DNA of 64,000 nucleotides from Sulfuriferula nivalis (GCF_009937995.1 NZ_AP021881.1:2542001-2606000); one strand, 5' to 3'; positions 20,124 through 28,210 are shown, numbered from the stretch's first letter. Notes: generated by a model from the sequence alone, not told the origin. Numbers and translations: made by a program.

Positions 20124-20663
20124 ATGGCACTCAAATCCACCATTTTCAAAGCTGCGCTGCAAATCTCCAATATGGATCAGCATTATTATCAGGATCACGC
20201 GTTGACACTTGCCCGCCATCCATCCGAAACCGATGAACGCATGATGATGCGCCTGCTGGCTTTTGCACTTCATGCCAATGATGCGCTCAGTTTTGCCAAT
20301 GGTATCTGTGTAGAAGATGAGCCAGACTTATGGCACAAAGATTTAACGGGGGCGATTGCCACCTGGATCAATGTCGGCTTACCCGACGAAAAACTGGTGC
20401 GTCGCGCCTGTGGTCGAGCAGATCAGGTTTATATCTACAATTATGGCGGACGCACTGCTGATATGTGGTGGGAACAAGCCAGCAGCAAACTGAACAAGCT
20501 CGATAATTTAACTGTTTACAGCCTGCCGCCAGAAACCACACGCGCACTCGCCAAGCTGGCTGAACGCAACATGCAGCTGACATTTACCATGCAAGAAGCG
20601 CAAATATGGTTAAGCAATCAGGCGGAAACTGTAGAGGTAGAGTTAGTTGCGGTTAAAGCGTAG
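20124..20663 (+). CDS. YaeQ family protein
   Basis: 179 aa. It starts MALKSTIFKAALQISNMDQHYYQ and contains LARHPSETDERMMMRLLAFA and LWHKDLTGAIATWINVG, the signature of the YaeQ family, whose structure resembles a PD-(D/E)XK nuclease-like fold. Cellular role is not established (the E. coli homologue was linked to RfaH-independent haemolysin expression). Last gene of the plus-strand run from 15254; it ends four bases before the convergent small membrane protein. Confidence 0.9.
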   Translation: MALKSTIFKAALQISNMDQHYYQDHALTLARHPSETDERMMMRLLAFALHANDALSFANGICVEDEPDLWHKDLTGAIATWINVGLPDEKLVRRACGRADQVYIYNYGGRTADMWWEQASSKLNKLDNLTVYSLPPETTRALAKLAERNMQLTFTMQEAQIWLSNQAETVEVELVAVKA

Positions 20664-20667
20664 TAGC

Positions 20668-20895
20668 TTATTGTGCCAACAGCTTAACCACATTTTTGAT
20701 TTGAGCTGTTTGGTCAACGGGGTGATCATCAAACTTATCAACCACCGCTGACACCAGCAAAGACACCACGGTAGCAAAAACAAAAACGACAATATTGCGG
20801 GTCATACCGTGATTAATGTCGTTTTCGTCGAGATAGCGTTTAATCCAGAATGCCGCCGCAAAAAACGCGATGGTTGAGAGCAACAGGCTCAGCAT
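20668..20895 (-). CDS. Small two-helix membrane protein of unknown function
   Basis: 75 aa. Two hydrophobic segments (LSLLLSTIAFFAAAFWI, about 2-18; NIVVFVFATVVSLLVSAVV, about 35-53) are separated by a charged loop (KRYLDENDINHG). No family recognised. It begins six bases after the upstream cytochrome c lipoprotein gene on the same strand, so the two are very likely cotranscribed and may work together. Confidence 0.6.
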   Translation of the reverse strand: MLSLLLSTIAFFAAAFWIKRYLDENDINHGMTRNIVVFVFATVVSLLVSAVVDKFDDHPVDQTAQIKNVVKLLAQ

Positions 20896-20901
20896 TACGA
20901 T

Positions 20902-21357
20902 TTAACGTGGAATGCCACGGAATTGTTGGTGACAGGCTTTACAGCTATCTTCTACTGCTGCGTAATCATGTTTAATCTTACTAAAATCACCTGTTTTTGC
21001 CGTGCTGACTAGCACCGTACTCGCATCCATAAAATGCTGTTGCGCCTGTTTGAATTCTACAGGTTTATCCCACACATCAGGCTTGGCACGAGTCGGGGCG
21101 TAATTACTATCCGGGGTAAAATAATGCCAGGGTTGGCTGCTTAAGGCTTGTAGCGCTTCAGCATATTTCAAAAACTCAGCGGCATTGTAAGGGTTACGTT
21201 CACGCACCATCAACCCCATAGGTTCGAAAGAGCGTAGCATTTCTTTAAAAACCGCTTTACGTTTAGTAACAGGCTGGCCTTTATGGGTATCCTCATTGCT
21301 GCTACATGAGGCTAATGCAAAACAAGCCAATAATATTACGGATAATTTAATCATCAT
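20902..21357 (-). CDS. Cytochrome c'-type (c556-like) lipoprotein
   Basis: 151 aa from ATG 21357 (ATG 21354 is next to it). The frame extends upstream, but a purine-rich GAGAGAAAGA stretch and a lipoprotein signal (KLSVILLACFALASC) mark this start. A single heme-binding CKACH lies near the C-terminus (SCKACHQQFRGIPR), as in cytochromes c'/c556, which carry the heme motif at the C-terminal end of a four-helix bundle. The lipobox suggests membrane anchoring. Partner: the two-helix protein just downstream. Confidence 0.82.
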   Translation of the reverse strand: MMIKLSVILLACFALASCSSNEDTHKGQPVTKRKAVFKEMLRSFEPMGLMVRERNPYNAAEFLKYAEALQALSSQPWHYFTPDSNYAPTRAKPDVWDKPVEFKQAQQHFMDASTVLVSTAKTGDFSKIKHDYAAVEDSCKACHQQFRGIPR

Positions 21358-21489
21358 TCTTTCTCTCACAAACACAGATAGGATAGTGCCACTTTGCCAC
21401 TGACAGCATCCTGAAACCAAAACGCGAATTCTTGTTCAATAACACGTTACAATCAACCAACCGAAGTTTATCACCTTGTCGAATACGTA

Positions 21490-23454
21490 ATGGATTACAC
21501 ACCAGAATATTTAGAGCGCGCATTAAAACGCATGATGCAAGAGCCTGCGAATGATCAGCACGCCTTGATGTGGCGGCTATTCTTTCTGCTCCGCCCCAAA
21601 AACTGCAGAGATATTACCTCAGCCACTCAAAAATTAGCAGATTTATTAGGATTAATTGAACGCAATCCAGACTATGCGACTGCATTACGCACGCATTTAT
21701 TCAGCCTGATTAATCAAAAACAGATCAGTGAACTGTTGATGTCCGCGGATATTTTACCTACTCACAGTTTTGCAGGTGAATTTTCACGACGCCTACAGTT
21801 CAAACTGCTACCGCCGCTTCCCCTGACCCACTCCCTCCGCGACTGGCTCGATAATACGCTGCGCGAGGATGACAGCGTATGGATAGGCGGTATTGATCCC
21901 AGCTTGTGGCAACGTTTATTTATTACACTTAAGACTGACGTACCGGCAGCGGACTTTGACCAGCTCAACATTAACTTTCGCGAAGCCATTAATGGATTAT
22001 CGCACCGTATTGCTGCGGCAGGATTAGAACAAGAGTTGCTCGCTCGGGAACCTGAACTTAGCCAGCATGCATCGCCTTTTTTAGCGCAGCATGAGGAAAT
22101 TGCCACCCGAATACTCGGTAACACAGACCAATTACCGGATATCGCACAAGCACAAGTGCTGATAGAACAATGCCAGGAAGTATTAAACCGCATTGCCCGC
22201 AATGTTGCACACCAAGGTACCAGTATTGAACTCACCCATTTGCGAGTGCGTTTAGAGCAGCAACTGGCTCGCCTCGATTTATTATTACGCATACTCAGTA
22301 CCGACGGATTAGCACAGCTGGATTTGATCATCAGCTTATTCGTGACGATTAGTGACAGTACAAGAGAACGTTACAGTATAAGAAGGCTGTTACGTGACAC
22401 CACGCAACAACTGGCTTACCAAATCACTCAACACGCAGGTCACACAGGTGAGCATTATGTGGCAGAAGACCGCTCCGCATTATTCAGCATGTTCTACTCC
22501 GCCTCGGGTGCCGGTATTATTATTGCTGTGATGGCGCTACTCAAAATCTTCATTGCCAAGTCACACTTTCTCCCCTTGCAAGAAGCGGCGCTGGTCAGCC
22601 TGAATTATGCATTCGGTTTTGTACTGGTCTATATGTTGGGGTTAACGATAGCGACCAAACAGCCAGCGATGACCGCCAGCTGGATGGCGCAAACACTCAC
22701 TCAGCTACGCACCGAAGCCAGCCAGTTCAAGGCGCTGCAAACATTTATTCAACAGGTATTCAAAAGCCAGTTGATGGCGATTCTGGGTAACCTGATTTTT
22801 GCATTTTTAACTGCATTTGCCATCATGGCTGTCGCAGATCACTTCTGGCACTGGAAGCCAATTGGCACAGATAAAGCCCAGATTTTATTGAACGAAGTAT
22901 CGCTGTTAGCACCAATGAACTGGTTCTATGCTGCAGTTGCTGCCGTTGGGCTTTTTCTTTCTGGTGTGGTCAGCGGTTATTACGATAACAAAAGTATCCA
23001 TGAAAAAATCCCGCAACGTCTGGCATTACTGACTTGGCCCACACACATTATCGGCGCCCATCTCTGGCGCTGGATAACGCGATATGTTGAACATAATCTA
23101 GGCGCATTAGCGGGTAATTTTTTCTTTGGCTTATATCTGGGATTAGTCGCCGCATTTGGTAGCTTATCCGGCCTGCCACTGGATATACGCCATATTGCTT
23201 TTGGGGCTGCCAATCTTGCTTACGCACTATTCACCCTGGGCTGGCAAGCAGGTTGGGTAAACATTACGCTAGGTTCTCTGGGTGTATTAGCCATCGGCTT
23301 TATCAATCTTACCGTCAGCTTTTCCCTCGCATTTTATCTGGCACTCAGAGCCTCTAAAATGTCCAGGCAAGATGCACGCCGCTGGCTAATTCAAGTCGTT
23401 AGTGATTTATTAACGGCCCCCTGGCGATTTATAGCCAAGCTATTTAGATCTTGA
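21490..23454 (+). CDS. Gcr-type 'site-specific recombinase' family membrane protein
   Basis: 654 aa. The family (PF10136, called site-specific recombinase after a Neisseria Gcr gene) is common in betaproteobacteria. The N-terminal half is soluble and helical; the C-terminal half has six or more membrane segments (for example SGAGIIIAVMALLKIFIAK, NLIFAFLTAFAIMAVADHF, FYAAVAAVGLFLSGVVSGYY). The recombinase name is doubtful for a multi-spanning membrane protein; no tyrosine- or serine-recombinase motif is visible. I regard it as a membrane protein of unknown function. Confidence 0.75.
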   Translation: MDYTPEYLERALKRMMQEPANDQHALMWRLFFLLRPKNCRDITSATQKLADLLGLIERNPDYATALRTHLFSLINQKQISELLMSADILPTHSFAGEFSRRLQFKLLPPLPLTHSLRDWLDNTLREDDSVWIGGIDPSLWQRLFITLKTDVPAADFDQLNINFREAINGLSHRIAAAGLEQELLAREPELSQHASPFLAQHEEIATRILGNTDQLPDIAQAQVLIEQCQEVLNRIARNVAHQGTSIELTHLRVRLEQQLARLDLLLRILSTDGLAQLDLIISLFVTISDSTRERYSIRRLLRDTTQQLAYQITQHAGHTGEHYVAEDRSALFSMFYSASGAGIIIAVMALLKIFIAKSHFLPLQEAALVSLNYAFGFVLVYMLGLTIATKQPAMTASWMAQTLTQLRTEASQFKALQTFIQQVFKSQLMAILGNLIFAFLTAFAIMAVADHFWHWKPIGTDKAQILLNEVSLLAPMNWFYAAVAAVGLFLSGVVSGYYDNKSIHEKIPQRLALLTWPTHIIGAHLWRWITRYVEHNLGALAGNFFFGLYLGLVAAFGSLSGLPLDIRHIAFGAANLAYALFTLGWQAGWVNITLGSLGVLAIGFINLTVSFSLAFYLALRASKMSRQDARRWLIQVVSDLLTAPWRFIAKLFRS

Positions 23455-23529
23455 AATTAGTGCAAATAGCCTTAAATTCACATGGCTTAATGTACAATAT
23501 CGCTTATATATATTTTCAGGAGTTTTATC

Positions 23530-23778
23530 ATGGCTATCTATGCATATAAATGTGCCGACTGTGGTTTTGAACAAGATGTTATGCAAAAAATGTCTGATGC
23601 TGAATTAACCACTTGTCCACAATGCAGCAAGGAAACTTTCAGCAAACAAATCACTGCTGCAGGCTTCCAGCTCAAAGGTGGCGGTTATTATGTAACCGAT
23701 TTCAAAAACGGCAGTCCGAAGCCGGAAGCAGCGCCATCTCCAGCATGTGGCACGGGCGCATGCCCGGCGTGTGTGTAA
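23530..23778 (+). CDS. FmdB-type zinc ribbon protein
   Basis: 82 aa. A zinc ribbon at the N-terminus with Cys8-x2-Cys11 and Cys29-x2-Cys32 (MAIYAYKCADCGFEQDVMQK; TTCPQCSKETF), followed by GFQLKGGGYYVTDFK, the standard FmdB-family shape. The C-terminus ends in a Cys-rich CGTGACPACV, as in many betaproteobacterial members. Usually found, as here, next to a DUF502 gene and aspS. Role uncertain (putative regulatory or nucleic-acid-binding). Confidence 0.88.
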   Translation: MAIYAYKCADCGFEQDVMQKMSDAELTTCPQCSKETFSKQITAAGFQLKGGGYYVTDFKNGSPKPEAAPSPACGTGACPACV

Positions 23779-23791
23779 ACCGTCACCCTTT

Positions 23792-24403
23792 ATGAAACGC
23801 TACTTCATTACCGGTCTACTGATTTGGGTGCCGCTGGGCATCACCATTTGGGCACTTAATCTCATCATATCCTCACTGGATCAGAGTTTATTATTGCTTC
23901 CTATGGAGTGGCGTCCTGAAGCCTGGCTGGGACATAGAATCCCCGGATTAGGTGTCATACTCACGCTGGCAGTCATCGGTTTGAGTGGCGTCGTAGCCAC
24001 CAACATTGTGGGTCAGCGCCTGCTAGCATACTGGGAAAATTTACTGTCACGCATTCCTATCGTCAAGTCAATTTACTCCAGCGTAAAGCAGGTGTCAGAC
24101 ACATTATTCTCGGGCAATGGCGAAGCGTTTCGTAAAGTACTGATGGTGCGTTATCCGCATCCTCAGGCCTGGTCAATTGCATTCCAGACCAATTTACCTA
24201 AAGAGCTACTTCAGCATTTATCTGAAGAGCACGTTGCGGTATTTATTCCGACCACACCTAGTCCAGTAAATGGATTTTATTTTTTCGTCAAGAAAAGTGA
24301 AACTGTAGAACTCAACATCAGCGTAGACACCGCATTGAAATACATCGTATCCATGGGTGTGGCAAGCGCATCCGAAAAACTTATTCCTTCTTCACATACT
24401 TAA
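23792..24403 (+). CDS. DUF502 family membrane protein
   Basis: 203 aa from ATG 23792; the frame opens earlier inside the fmdB gene, but MKRYFITGLLIWVPLGITIW is the conserved family N-terminus. Two membrane segments (about 3-25 and 50-72) precede a soluble domain containing SRIPIVKSIYSSVKQVSDT and AVFIPTTPSPVNGFYFFVK, both DUF502 signatures. It sits between fmdB and aspS, the usual context. Function unknown. Confidence 0.9.
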   Translation: MKRYFITGLLIWVPLGITIWALNLIISSLDQSLLLLPMEWRPEAWLGHRIPGLGVILTLAVIGLSGVVATNIVGQRLLAYWENLLSRIPIVKSIYSSVKQVSDTLFSGNGEAFRKVLMVRYPHPQAWSIAFQTNLPKELLQHLSEEHVAVFIPTTPSPVNGFYFFVKKSETVELNISVDTALKYIVSMGVASASEKLIPSSHT

Positions 24404-24412
24404 AAAATCATT

Positions 24413-26197
24413 ATGCGTACTCATTACTGTGGCGCGGTTAACCGCGCACATCTAGATCAAACTGTTACCATCACTGGCTGGGCGCACCGTCGCCGCGATC
24501 ACGGCGGTGTTATTTTCATCGACTTGCGTGACCGTGAAGGCATGGTGCAAGTGGTGTGCAATCCTGAACAAGCGGAAACATTCAAAGTAGCGGAAGAAAT
24601 CCGCAGCGAATACGTCCTCAAAATCACTGGTCTGGTTCGCGCCCGTCCTGAAGGCACGGTCAATACCAATCTGGCCACTGGCGAAATCGAAATCGTCGCC
24701 GCCGACATTGAAGTGCTTAACGCCTCCGCCACCCCGCCATTCCAGCTGGATGACGAAAACCTGTCCGAAAACGTGCGCTTGACCCACCGCTATCTGGATC
24801 TACGTCGCCCTGCCATGCAAGCCAATATGCGCCTGCGTTACCGCGTTGCCAAGACCCTGCGTGATCATCTCGATGCCAATGGCTTCATGGAAATTGAAAC
24901 TCCGATGTTAACCCGCTCCACACCGGAAGGTGCGCGTGACTATCTGGTGCCATCACGCGTGCATTCAGGTATGTTCTATGCGTTGCCACAATCACCGCAG
25001 CTGTTCAAACAATTGCTGATGGTGTCTGGCTTTGATCGTTATTTCCAGATTACCAAATGTTTCCGTGACGAAGATTTACGCGCAGATCGCCAGCCTGAAT
25101 TCACTCAGGTCGATATCGAAACCTCATTCATGAACGAAGACGAAATCATGGATCTGGTTGAAGACATGATACGCAAAATGTTCAAACTGGTAATGGATGT
25201 GGATCTGGTCAGCCCGTTCCCTCGCATGCCTTACTCAGAAGCGATGAACCGCTATGGTTCAGACAAACCTGACATGCGCATTGCACTGGAACTCATCGAC
25301 CTTACCGATTTGATGAAAACAGTCGACTTCAAAGTATTCCGCGGCGCTGCCGACATGGAAGGTGGCCGAGTTGCCGCGATGAACGTACCGAACGGCGCCA
25401 GCTTGTCACGTAAAGAAATCGACGACTATACCGATTTCGTCAAAATTTACGGCGCTAAAGGTCTGGCATACATCAAGGTTAACGATGCCAGCCAGGTTAC
25501 TGAGCCAGGTTTGCAATCACCTATCGTTAAATTCCTGCCTGAAGCAGCTTTGGCAGAAATCATCAAACGCACTGGCGCAAAAAATGGCGACTTGATTTTC
25601 TTCGGCGCCGACAAAGCCAAAGTCGTCAACGACGCATTAGGTGCACTACGCCTCAAAGTCGGTCACGCTCACGGTCATGCAGTCAACGAATGGCGTCCAT
25701 TGTGGGTGGTCGACTTCCCCATGTTCGAATACAACGAGGACGAAAAACGCTGGGATGCGCTGCATCATCCGTTCACCGCGCCAAAAATCGGACACGAAGA
25801 ACTGCTCACCAGCAACCCGGGCGCAGCATTATCCCGCGCCTACGACATGGTATTAAACGGCTGGGAAGTCGGCGGCGGTTCAGTCCGTATCCACCAGCAA
25901 GCAGTGCAAGACGTAGTCTTCCGCGCCCTCGGTATCAGCGCAGAACAAGCCCAGGAAAAATTCGGTTTCCTGCTAGACGCACTCCAGTTCGGCGCACCAC
26001 CGCACGGCGGTCTGGCATTTGGTCTGGACAGGCTAGTCGCACTGATGGCAGGCGCAGAATCCATCCGTGATGTGATTGCATTCCCTAAAACTCAGCGTGC
26101 TAACGACCTGATGACACAAGCGCCTAATAATGTAGATGAAAAACAACTGCGTGAATTGCATATCCGTTTGCGAAATTTGGAAGTGAATAAGGCTTAA
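24413..26197 (+). CDS. aspS: Aspartyl-tRNA synthetase
   Basis: 594 aa bacterial-type class II synthetase. N-terminal OB-fold anticodon domain (about 1-110), catalytic core with [20 protein letters not shown] and motif 2 [20 protein letters not shown], an inserted GAD domain (about 300-420), and motif 3 ([17 protein letters not shown]). Length is normal. Whether it is discriminating or also makes Asp-tRNA-Asn cannot be told here. The gene is followed by a clear terminator-like hairpin, after which the accessory island begins. Confidence 0.97.
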   Translation: MRTHYCGAVNRAHLDQTVTITGWAHRRRDHGGVIFIDLRDREGMVQVVCNPEQAETFKVAEEIRSEYVLKITGLVRARPEGTVNTNLATGEIEIVAADIEVLNASATPPFQLDDENLSENVRLTHRYLDLRRPAMQANMRLRYRVAKTLRDHLDANGFMEIETPMLTRSTPEGARDYLVPSRVHSGMFYALPQSPQLFKQLLMVSGFDRYFQITKCFRDEDLRADRQPEFTQVDIETSFMNEDEIMDLVEDMIRKMFKLVMDVDLVSPFPRMPYSEAMNRYGSDKPDMRIALELIDLTDLMKTVDFKVFRGAADMEGGRVAAMNVPNGASLSRKEIDDYTDFVKIYGAKGLAYIKVNDASQVTEPGLQSPIVKFLPEAALAEIIKRTGAKNGDLIFFGADKAKVVNDALGALRLKVGHAHGHAVNEWRPLWVVDFPMFEYNEDEKRWDALHHPFTAPKIGHEELLTSNPGAALSRAYDMVLNGWEVGGGSVRIHQQAVQDVVFRALGISAEQAQEKFGFLLDALQFGAPPHGGLAFGLDRLVALMAGAESIRDVIAFPKTQRANDLMTQAPNNVDEKQLRELHIRLRNLEVNKA

Positions 26198-26208
26198 TGA
26201 TTAGAGAT

Positions 26209-26250
26209 ACCCTGATGTCGTTATTTCCATCGACATTTAGGGTGTGTTGT
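26209..26250 (+). terminator. aspS terminator hairpin
   Basis: Just after the aspS stop, ACCCTGATGTCG (26209-26220) pairs with CGACATTTAGGGT (26231-26243) across a 10-base loop, followed by a T-rich tract (GTGTTGTTATTTTTTCTT). It marks the end of the core operon and the left border of the accessory island. Confidence 0.65.
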
Positions 26251-26338
26251 TATTTTTTCTTATTAAAATACAATTAATTGCATTATTAACTCCAGAATAT
26301 ACACCTTGAAGATGCTTTTTATGGCATTTTTTAGGGTG
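26237..26338 (+). repeat. AT-rich imperfect direct repeat, copy A
   Basis: About 100 bases, aligned by eye with copy B at 27600-27694: both share GAATACAAT/AAATACAAT, TCCAGAATA, CTTGAAG and ATTTTTT(A/G)GGGTG in the same order. Copy A ends 11 bases before the first cassette core site (26349-26355). A smaller, weaker resemblance is seen at about 28281-28330 (TTATATACTAG). The repeats bracket the HNH and secreted-protein cassettes. Confidence 0.6.
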
Positions 26339-26348
26339 TCTACTTTAC

Positions 26349-26355
26349 GTTATGC
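26349..26355 (+). other. Integron-type core site at the left boundary of cassette 1 (GTTATGC)
   Basis: GTTATGC fits the core consensus GTTRRRY with one mismatch. Its reverse complement, GCATAAC, matches six of seven bases of the inverse core ACATAAC just after the HNH gene (27037-27043), as required if this is the start of an excisable cassette whose ends recombine to a circle. Confidence 0.65.
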
Positions 26356-26370
26356 GGCAAAGGCTGACCC

Positions 26371-27033
26371 GTGCAATTTGAACTGAGTCACGACAAACGG
26401 AACATCTCAGACGACGACCTGTTGGCTGATCTTCAGCGCGTTGCGTCCGAGCAATCGGAGCAACAAGTGAAGCAACGCACCTACAAAGATTTCGGAAAGT
26501 ATGGCGTAACGACGGTCATTCGGCGCTTTGGCTCCTGGAACGGTGCTGTGAAAGCAGCAGGGTTGGAAACTCCGATAGAGCGGAACATCCCGGACGAGCA
26601 GTTGTTTTCTACCCTCTATGATTTGTGGCTTACCCTTGGTCGGCAGCCCAGTTACTCGGAAGTACAAAAGCCTTCATGCAAATTCCATGTCGCCACCTAC
26701 GAACGGCGTTTTGGTTCTTGGAGGCAAGCCCTTGAGGTGTTCGTTGCCTATGCCAATTCCGAAGACATGGCCGGGCCAGAAGCTTCCGAGTTCTCTGGAG
26801 TGGCTTCCCGTCGAACGTCTCGGTCTCCCGACCTGCGGCTTCGTTTCAAGGTGCTCCAACGTGACCGCTTCGGTTGTTGCGCGTGTGGTGCATCGCCATC
26901 AGTTACACCGGGTGTCGTGCTTGAGGTCGATCACATCAAACCGTGGTCAAAAGGTGGTGAGACCGTCATCGAAAACCTTCAAACACTGTGTCTTGCTTGC
27001 AATCAGGGGAAAACCAACCTCCATGAAACGTAA
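26371..27033 (+). CDS. HNH endonuclease with homing-endonuclease-associated repeats (cassette 1)
   Basis: 220 aa, GTG start 16 bases inside the left cassette core. Two N-terminal repeats of about 50-60 residues (YGVTTVIRRFGSWNGAVKAAG; KFHVATYERRFGSWRQALEVF) are the 'HNH_repeat' motif that accompanies homing-type nucleases and binds DNA. The C-terminal HNH domain shows FKVLQRDRFGCCACGASP, then LEVDHIKPWSKGGETVIENL with the catalytic His and Asn, and LCLACNQGKTNL for zinc. It is followed four bases later by an integron attC site. Target unknown; it may be an orphan nuclease or a defence gene. Its base composition looks more GC-rich than the flanking repeats. Confidence 0.85.
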   Translation: MQFELSHDKRNISDDDLLADLQRVASEQSEQQVKQRTYKDFGKYGVTTVIRRFGSWNGAVKAAGLETPIERNIPDEQLFSTLYDLWLTLGRQPSYSEVQKPSCKFHVATYERRFGSWRQALEVFVAYANSEDMAGPEASEFSGVASRRTSRSPDLRLRFKVLQRDRFGCCACGASPSVTPGVVLEVDHIKPWSKGGETVIENLQTLCLACNQGKTNLHET

Positions 27034-27036
27034 GCC

Positions 27037-27113
27037 ACATAACACTGCGCTCCAAGGGACGCACTACATGCCGCTTCGCGACATTCCGTGCGCCCTGCGC
27101 TTCGACGTTAGAC
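27037..27113 (+). other. Integron attC recombination site (cassette 1)
   Basis: A 77-base site with all attC landmarks. R'' is ACATAAC (27037-27043). L'' is AGGGACGCAC (27055-27064). L' is GTGCGCCCT (27088-27096). R' is GTTAGAC (27107-27113), a perfect GTTRRRY. L'' and L' are complementary except for one unpaired A in L'' (27059), the extrahelical base that sets strand choice in attC sites. Between them an inner imperfect hairpin (ATGCCGC/GCGACAT) closes the arm. R' is also the left core of cassette 2. Confidence 0.82.
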
Positions 27114-27130
27114 CGCTAAAGGAGTTCCGC

Positions 27131-27550
27131 ATGAACACTGCACGCAATCTAGTAACGGCCACAATTATCGCCGCAGGTCTTCTTGTCTTTTCTGAAGCGA
27201 ACGCACAGCTTCTTCGATCTGATGAGTTGGTTTGCAGCGGAATAGTTACGTATGGCAAAAATACCTTCTCGGATCAAATCGTATTGCGGTTTTCGAACAA
27301 TGACGTTGCAGTGAGTGGCGAGGCAGGAATGACAAGCACGTTCGAGGGCTTGCTGCGATACAAAATTTGTTCCGAAAGCGAGAACGAAGCCGATTTTGAA
27401 TACACAACATCAAATAAGTGCGGCAGCAAGGCAACGCGCAGCGGACATTTGAGCAAAGTTGTCGGAAGCCTTCGCCTCACACGATCAGACAGAGGAGAAC
27501 CGTTCATTGGTGAGTACAAGTGCAAACCCGCACAGCGCGTTCTCAAGTAA
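27131..27550 (+). CDS. Small secreted four-cysteine protein of unknown function (cassette 2)
   Basis: 139 aa. The frame is open far upstream through the HNH gene, but the real start is the ATG at 27131. It has a strong AAAGGAG ribosome-binding site and begins a signal peptide (MNTARNLVTATIIAAGLLVF, cleavage near ANAQ). The mature part is beta-rich and has four cysteines (LVCSGIV, KICSESE, NKCGSKA, YKCKPAQ), consistent with two disulfides in the periplasm. No family recognised. The gene fills a cassette: it starts 17 bases after the attC core GTTAGAC and ends four bases before the exact inverse core GTCTAAC. Confidence 0.72.
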   Translation: MNTARNLVTATIIAAGLLVFSEANAQLLRSDELVCSGIVTYGKNTFSDQIVLRFSNNDVAVSGEAGMTSTFEGLLRYKICSESENEADFEYTTSNKCGSKATRSGHLSKVVGSLRLTRSDRGEPFIGEYKCKPAQRVLK

Positions 27551-27554
27551 CGCG

Positions 27555-27561
27555 GTCTAAC
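27555..27561 (+). other. Inverse core (R'') of a truncated attC after cassette 2 (GTCTAAC)
   Basis: GTCTAAC is the exact reverse complement of the core GTTAGAC at 27107-27113, as expected for the R'' arm of cassette 2's own attC. No matching L''/L' arm pair or R' follows; 12 bases downstream the sequence changes into a repeat shared with 28211-28236. The attC therefore looks cut short. Confidence 0.65.
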
Positions 27562-27573
27562 CTTACGGTCAAT

Positions 27574-27599
27574 GAAGCTCGGGGTCAAGTCTAGATTCG
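27574..27599 (+). repeat. 26-bp repeat, copy 1
   Basis: Begins GAAGCTCGGGGTCA and ends TCTAGATTCG. An identical copy, except for one A/G difference in the middle, lies at 28211-28236. Both copies lie just after a gene (cassette 2 and the 27735-28202 gene) and just before an AT-rich stretch. Confidence 0.75.
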
Positions 27600-27694
27600 T
27601 TAGGATGTGTTTATATTTATTGGAATACAATGCGTTATATTACTAGTTCCAGAATAGAAATCTTGAAGGTAGTTTTAATGGTATTTTTTGGGGT
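27600..27694 (+). repeat. AT-rich imperfect direct repeat, copy B
   Basis: Aligned by eye with copy A (26237-26338), in the same orientation; shared blocks are listed there. It starts where the 26-bp repeat ends and runs into the promoter-side sequence of the next small gene. Together A and B bracket the two cassettes. Confidence 0.6.
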
Positions 27695-27734
27695 GGTTTT
27701 TTATGTTGAACTTTAAGTTACCACGAGGATAGCG

Positions 27735-28202
27735 ATGAAAAGACTATTTGTTGCTGGCTTTCTGTTTTTACTCTCATTAAGCGCATTTGCAGATATTGAC
27801 ACAACCGTATTACATGAACTAAGTGTAAAAATGGTTGTTCAAGCTACAAAGATAGCGTCCGCATTTACTGAGAATAAGATGCGAACTGACGACGGTGTTT
27901 ATCAAGACATTTGGTTAGAAGAGTTTAATATTAGTGATTCTCTCGAGATTGTTGTCAATACGGTAGAACTATATAAAGGTTTGAGTAGTAAAAGCAAGGA
28001 CTCTTTAGTCATTCATGCGTTAGATAATTTAATGCTCACTAATGAATCATGCAAAATAAATCTAGTGAACTTAACTAACTCAAGAGATAGCATTCATAAT
28101 ATTCATTTAAAAAACGAAGTCGCTAAACAGTCTGACTATGCTAACCAAGCTTGTGATGGTATTGAAAAAATGCAGAAGGTTTTTTTAAAGACGCTGAATT
28201 GA
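27735..28202 (+). CDS. Small secreted protein of unknown function
   Basis: 155 aa with a clear signal peptide (MKRLFVAGFLFLLSLSAFA). The mature part is helical and polar, with two cysteines (NESCKINL, NQACDGI) that could form one disulfide. No family recognised. The gene is visibly more AT-rich than its neighbours, has a CACGAGGATAGCG ribosome-binding region, and lies between copies of the 26-bp repeat, so it was probably acquired as part of the same island. No attC could be shown for it. Confidence 0.65.
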   Translation: MKRLFVAGFLFLLSLSAFADIDTTVLHELSVKMVVQATKIASAFTENKMRTDDGVYQDIWLEEFNISDSLEIVVNTVELYKGLSSKSKDSLVIHALDNLMLTNESCKINLVNLTNSRDSIHNIHLKNEVAKQSDYANQACDGIEKMQKVFLKTLN

Positions 28203-28210
28203 AACTAAAC

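Noticed and set aside
21490-23454. Evidence of a mobile element from the 'site-specific recombinase' family name
   Set aside because: The protein is a multi-spanning membrane protein without recombinase catalytic motifs, flanked by core genes, and conserved in betaproteobacteria.
26618-27550. A single 310-codon open frame through the HNH gene and into the small secreted-protein gene
   Set aside because: The first two thirds are antisense-free shadow of the HNH gene in another frame and cross the attC site; the ribosome-binding site and signal peptide place the real start at 27131.
27555-27605. A complete attC for cassette 2 ending at GTTAGGA (27599-27605)
   Set aside because: The last base breaks GTTRRRY, the site would be too short, and no complementary L''/L' arms could be found; treated as a truncated attC.
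27705-27711. GTTGAAC as the left core of a third cassette containing the 27735-28202 gene
   Set aside because: It fits GTTRRRY, but the expected inverse core GTTCAAC is not found after the gene (ACTAAAC there matches only 4 of 7), and no attC arms follow.
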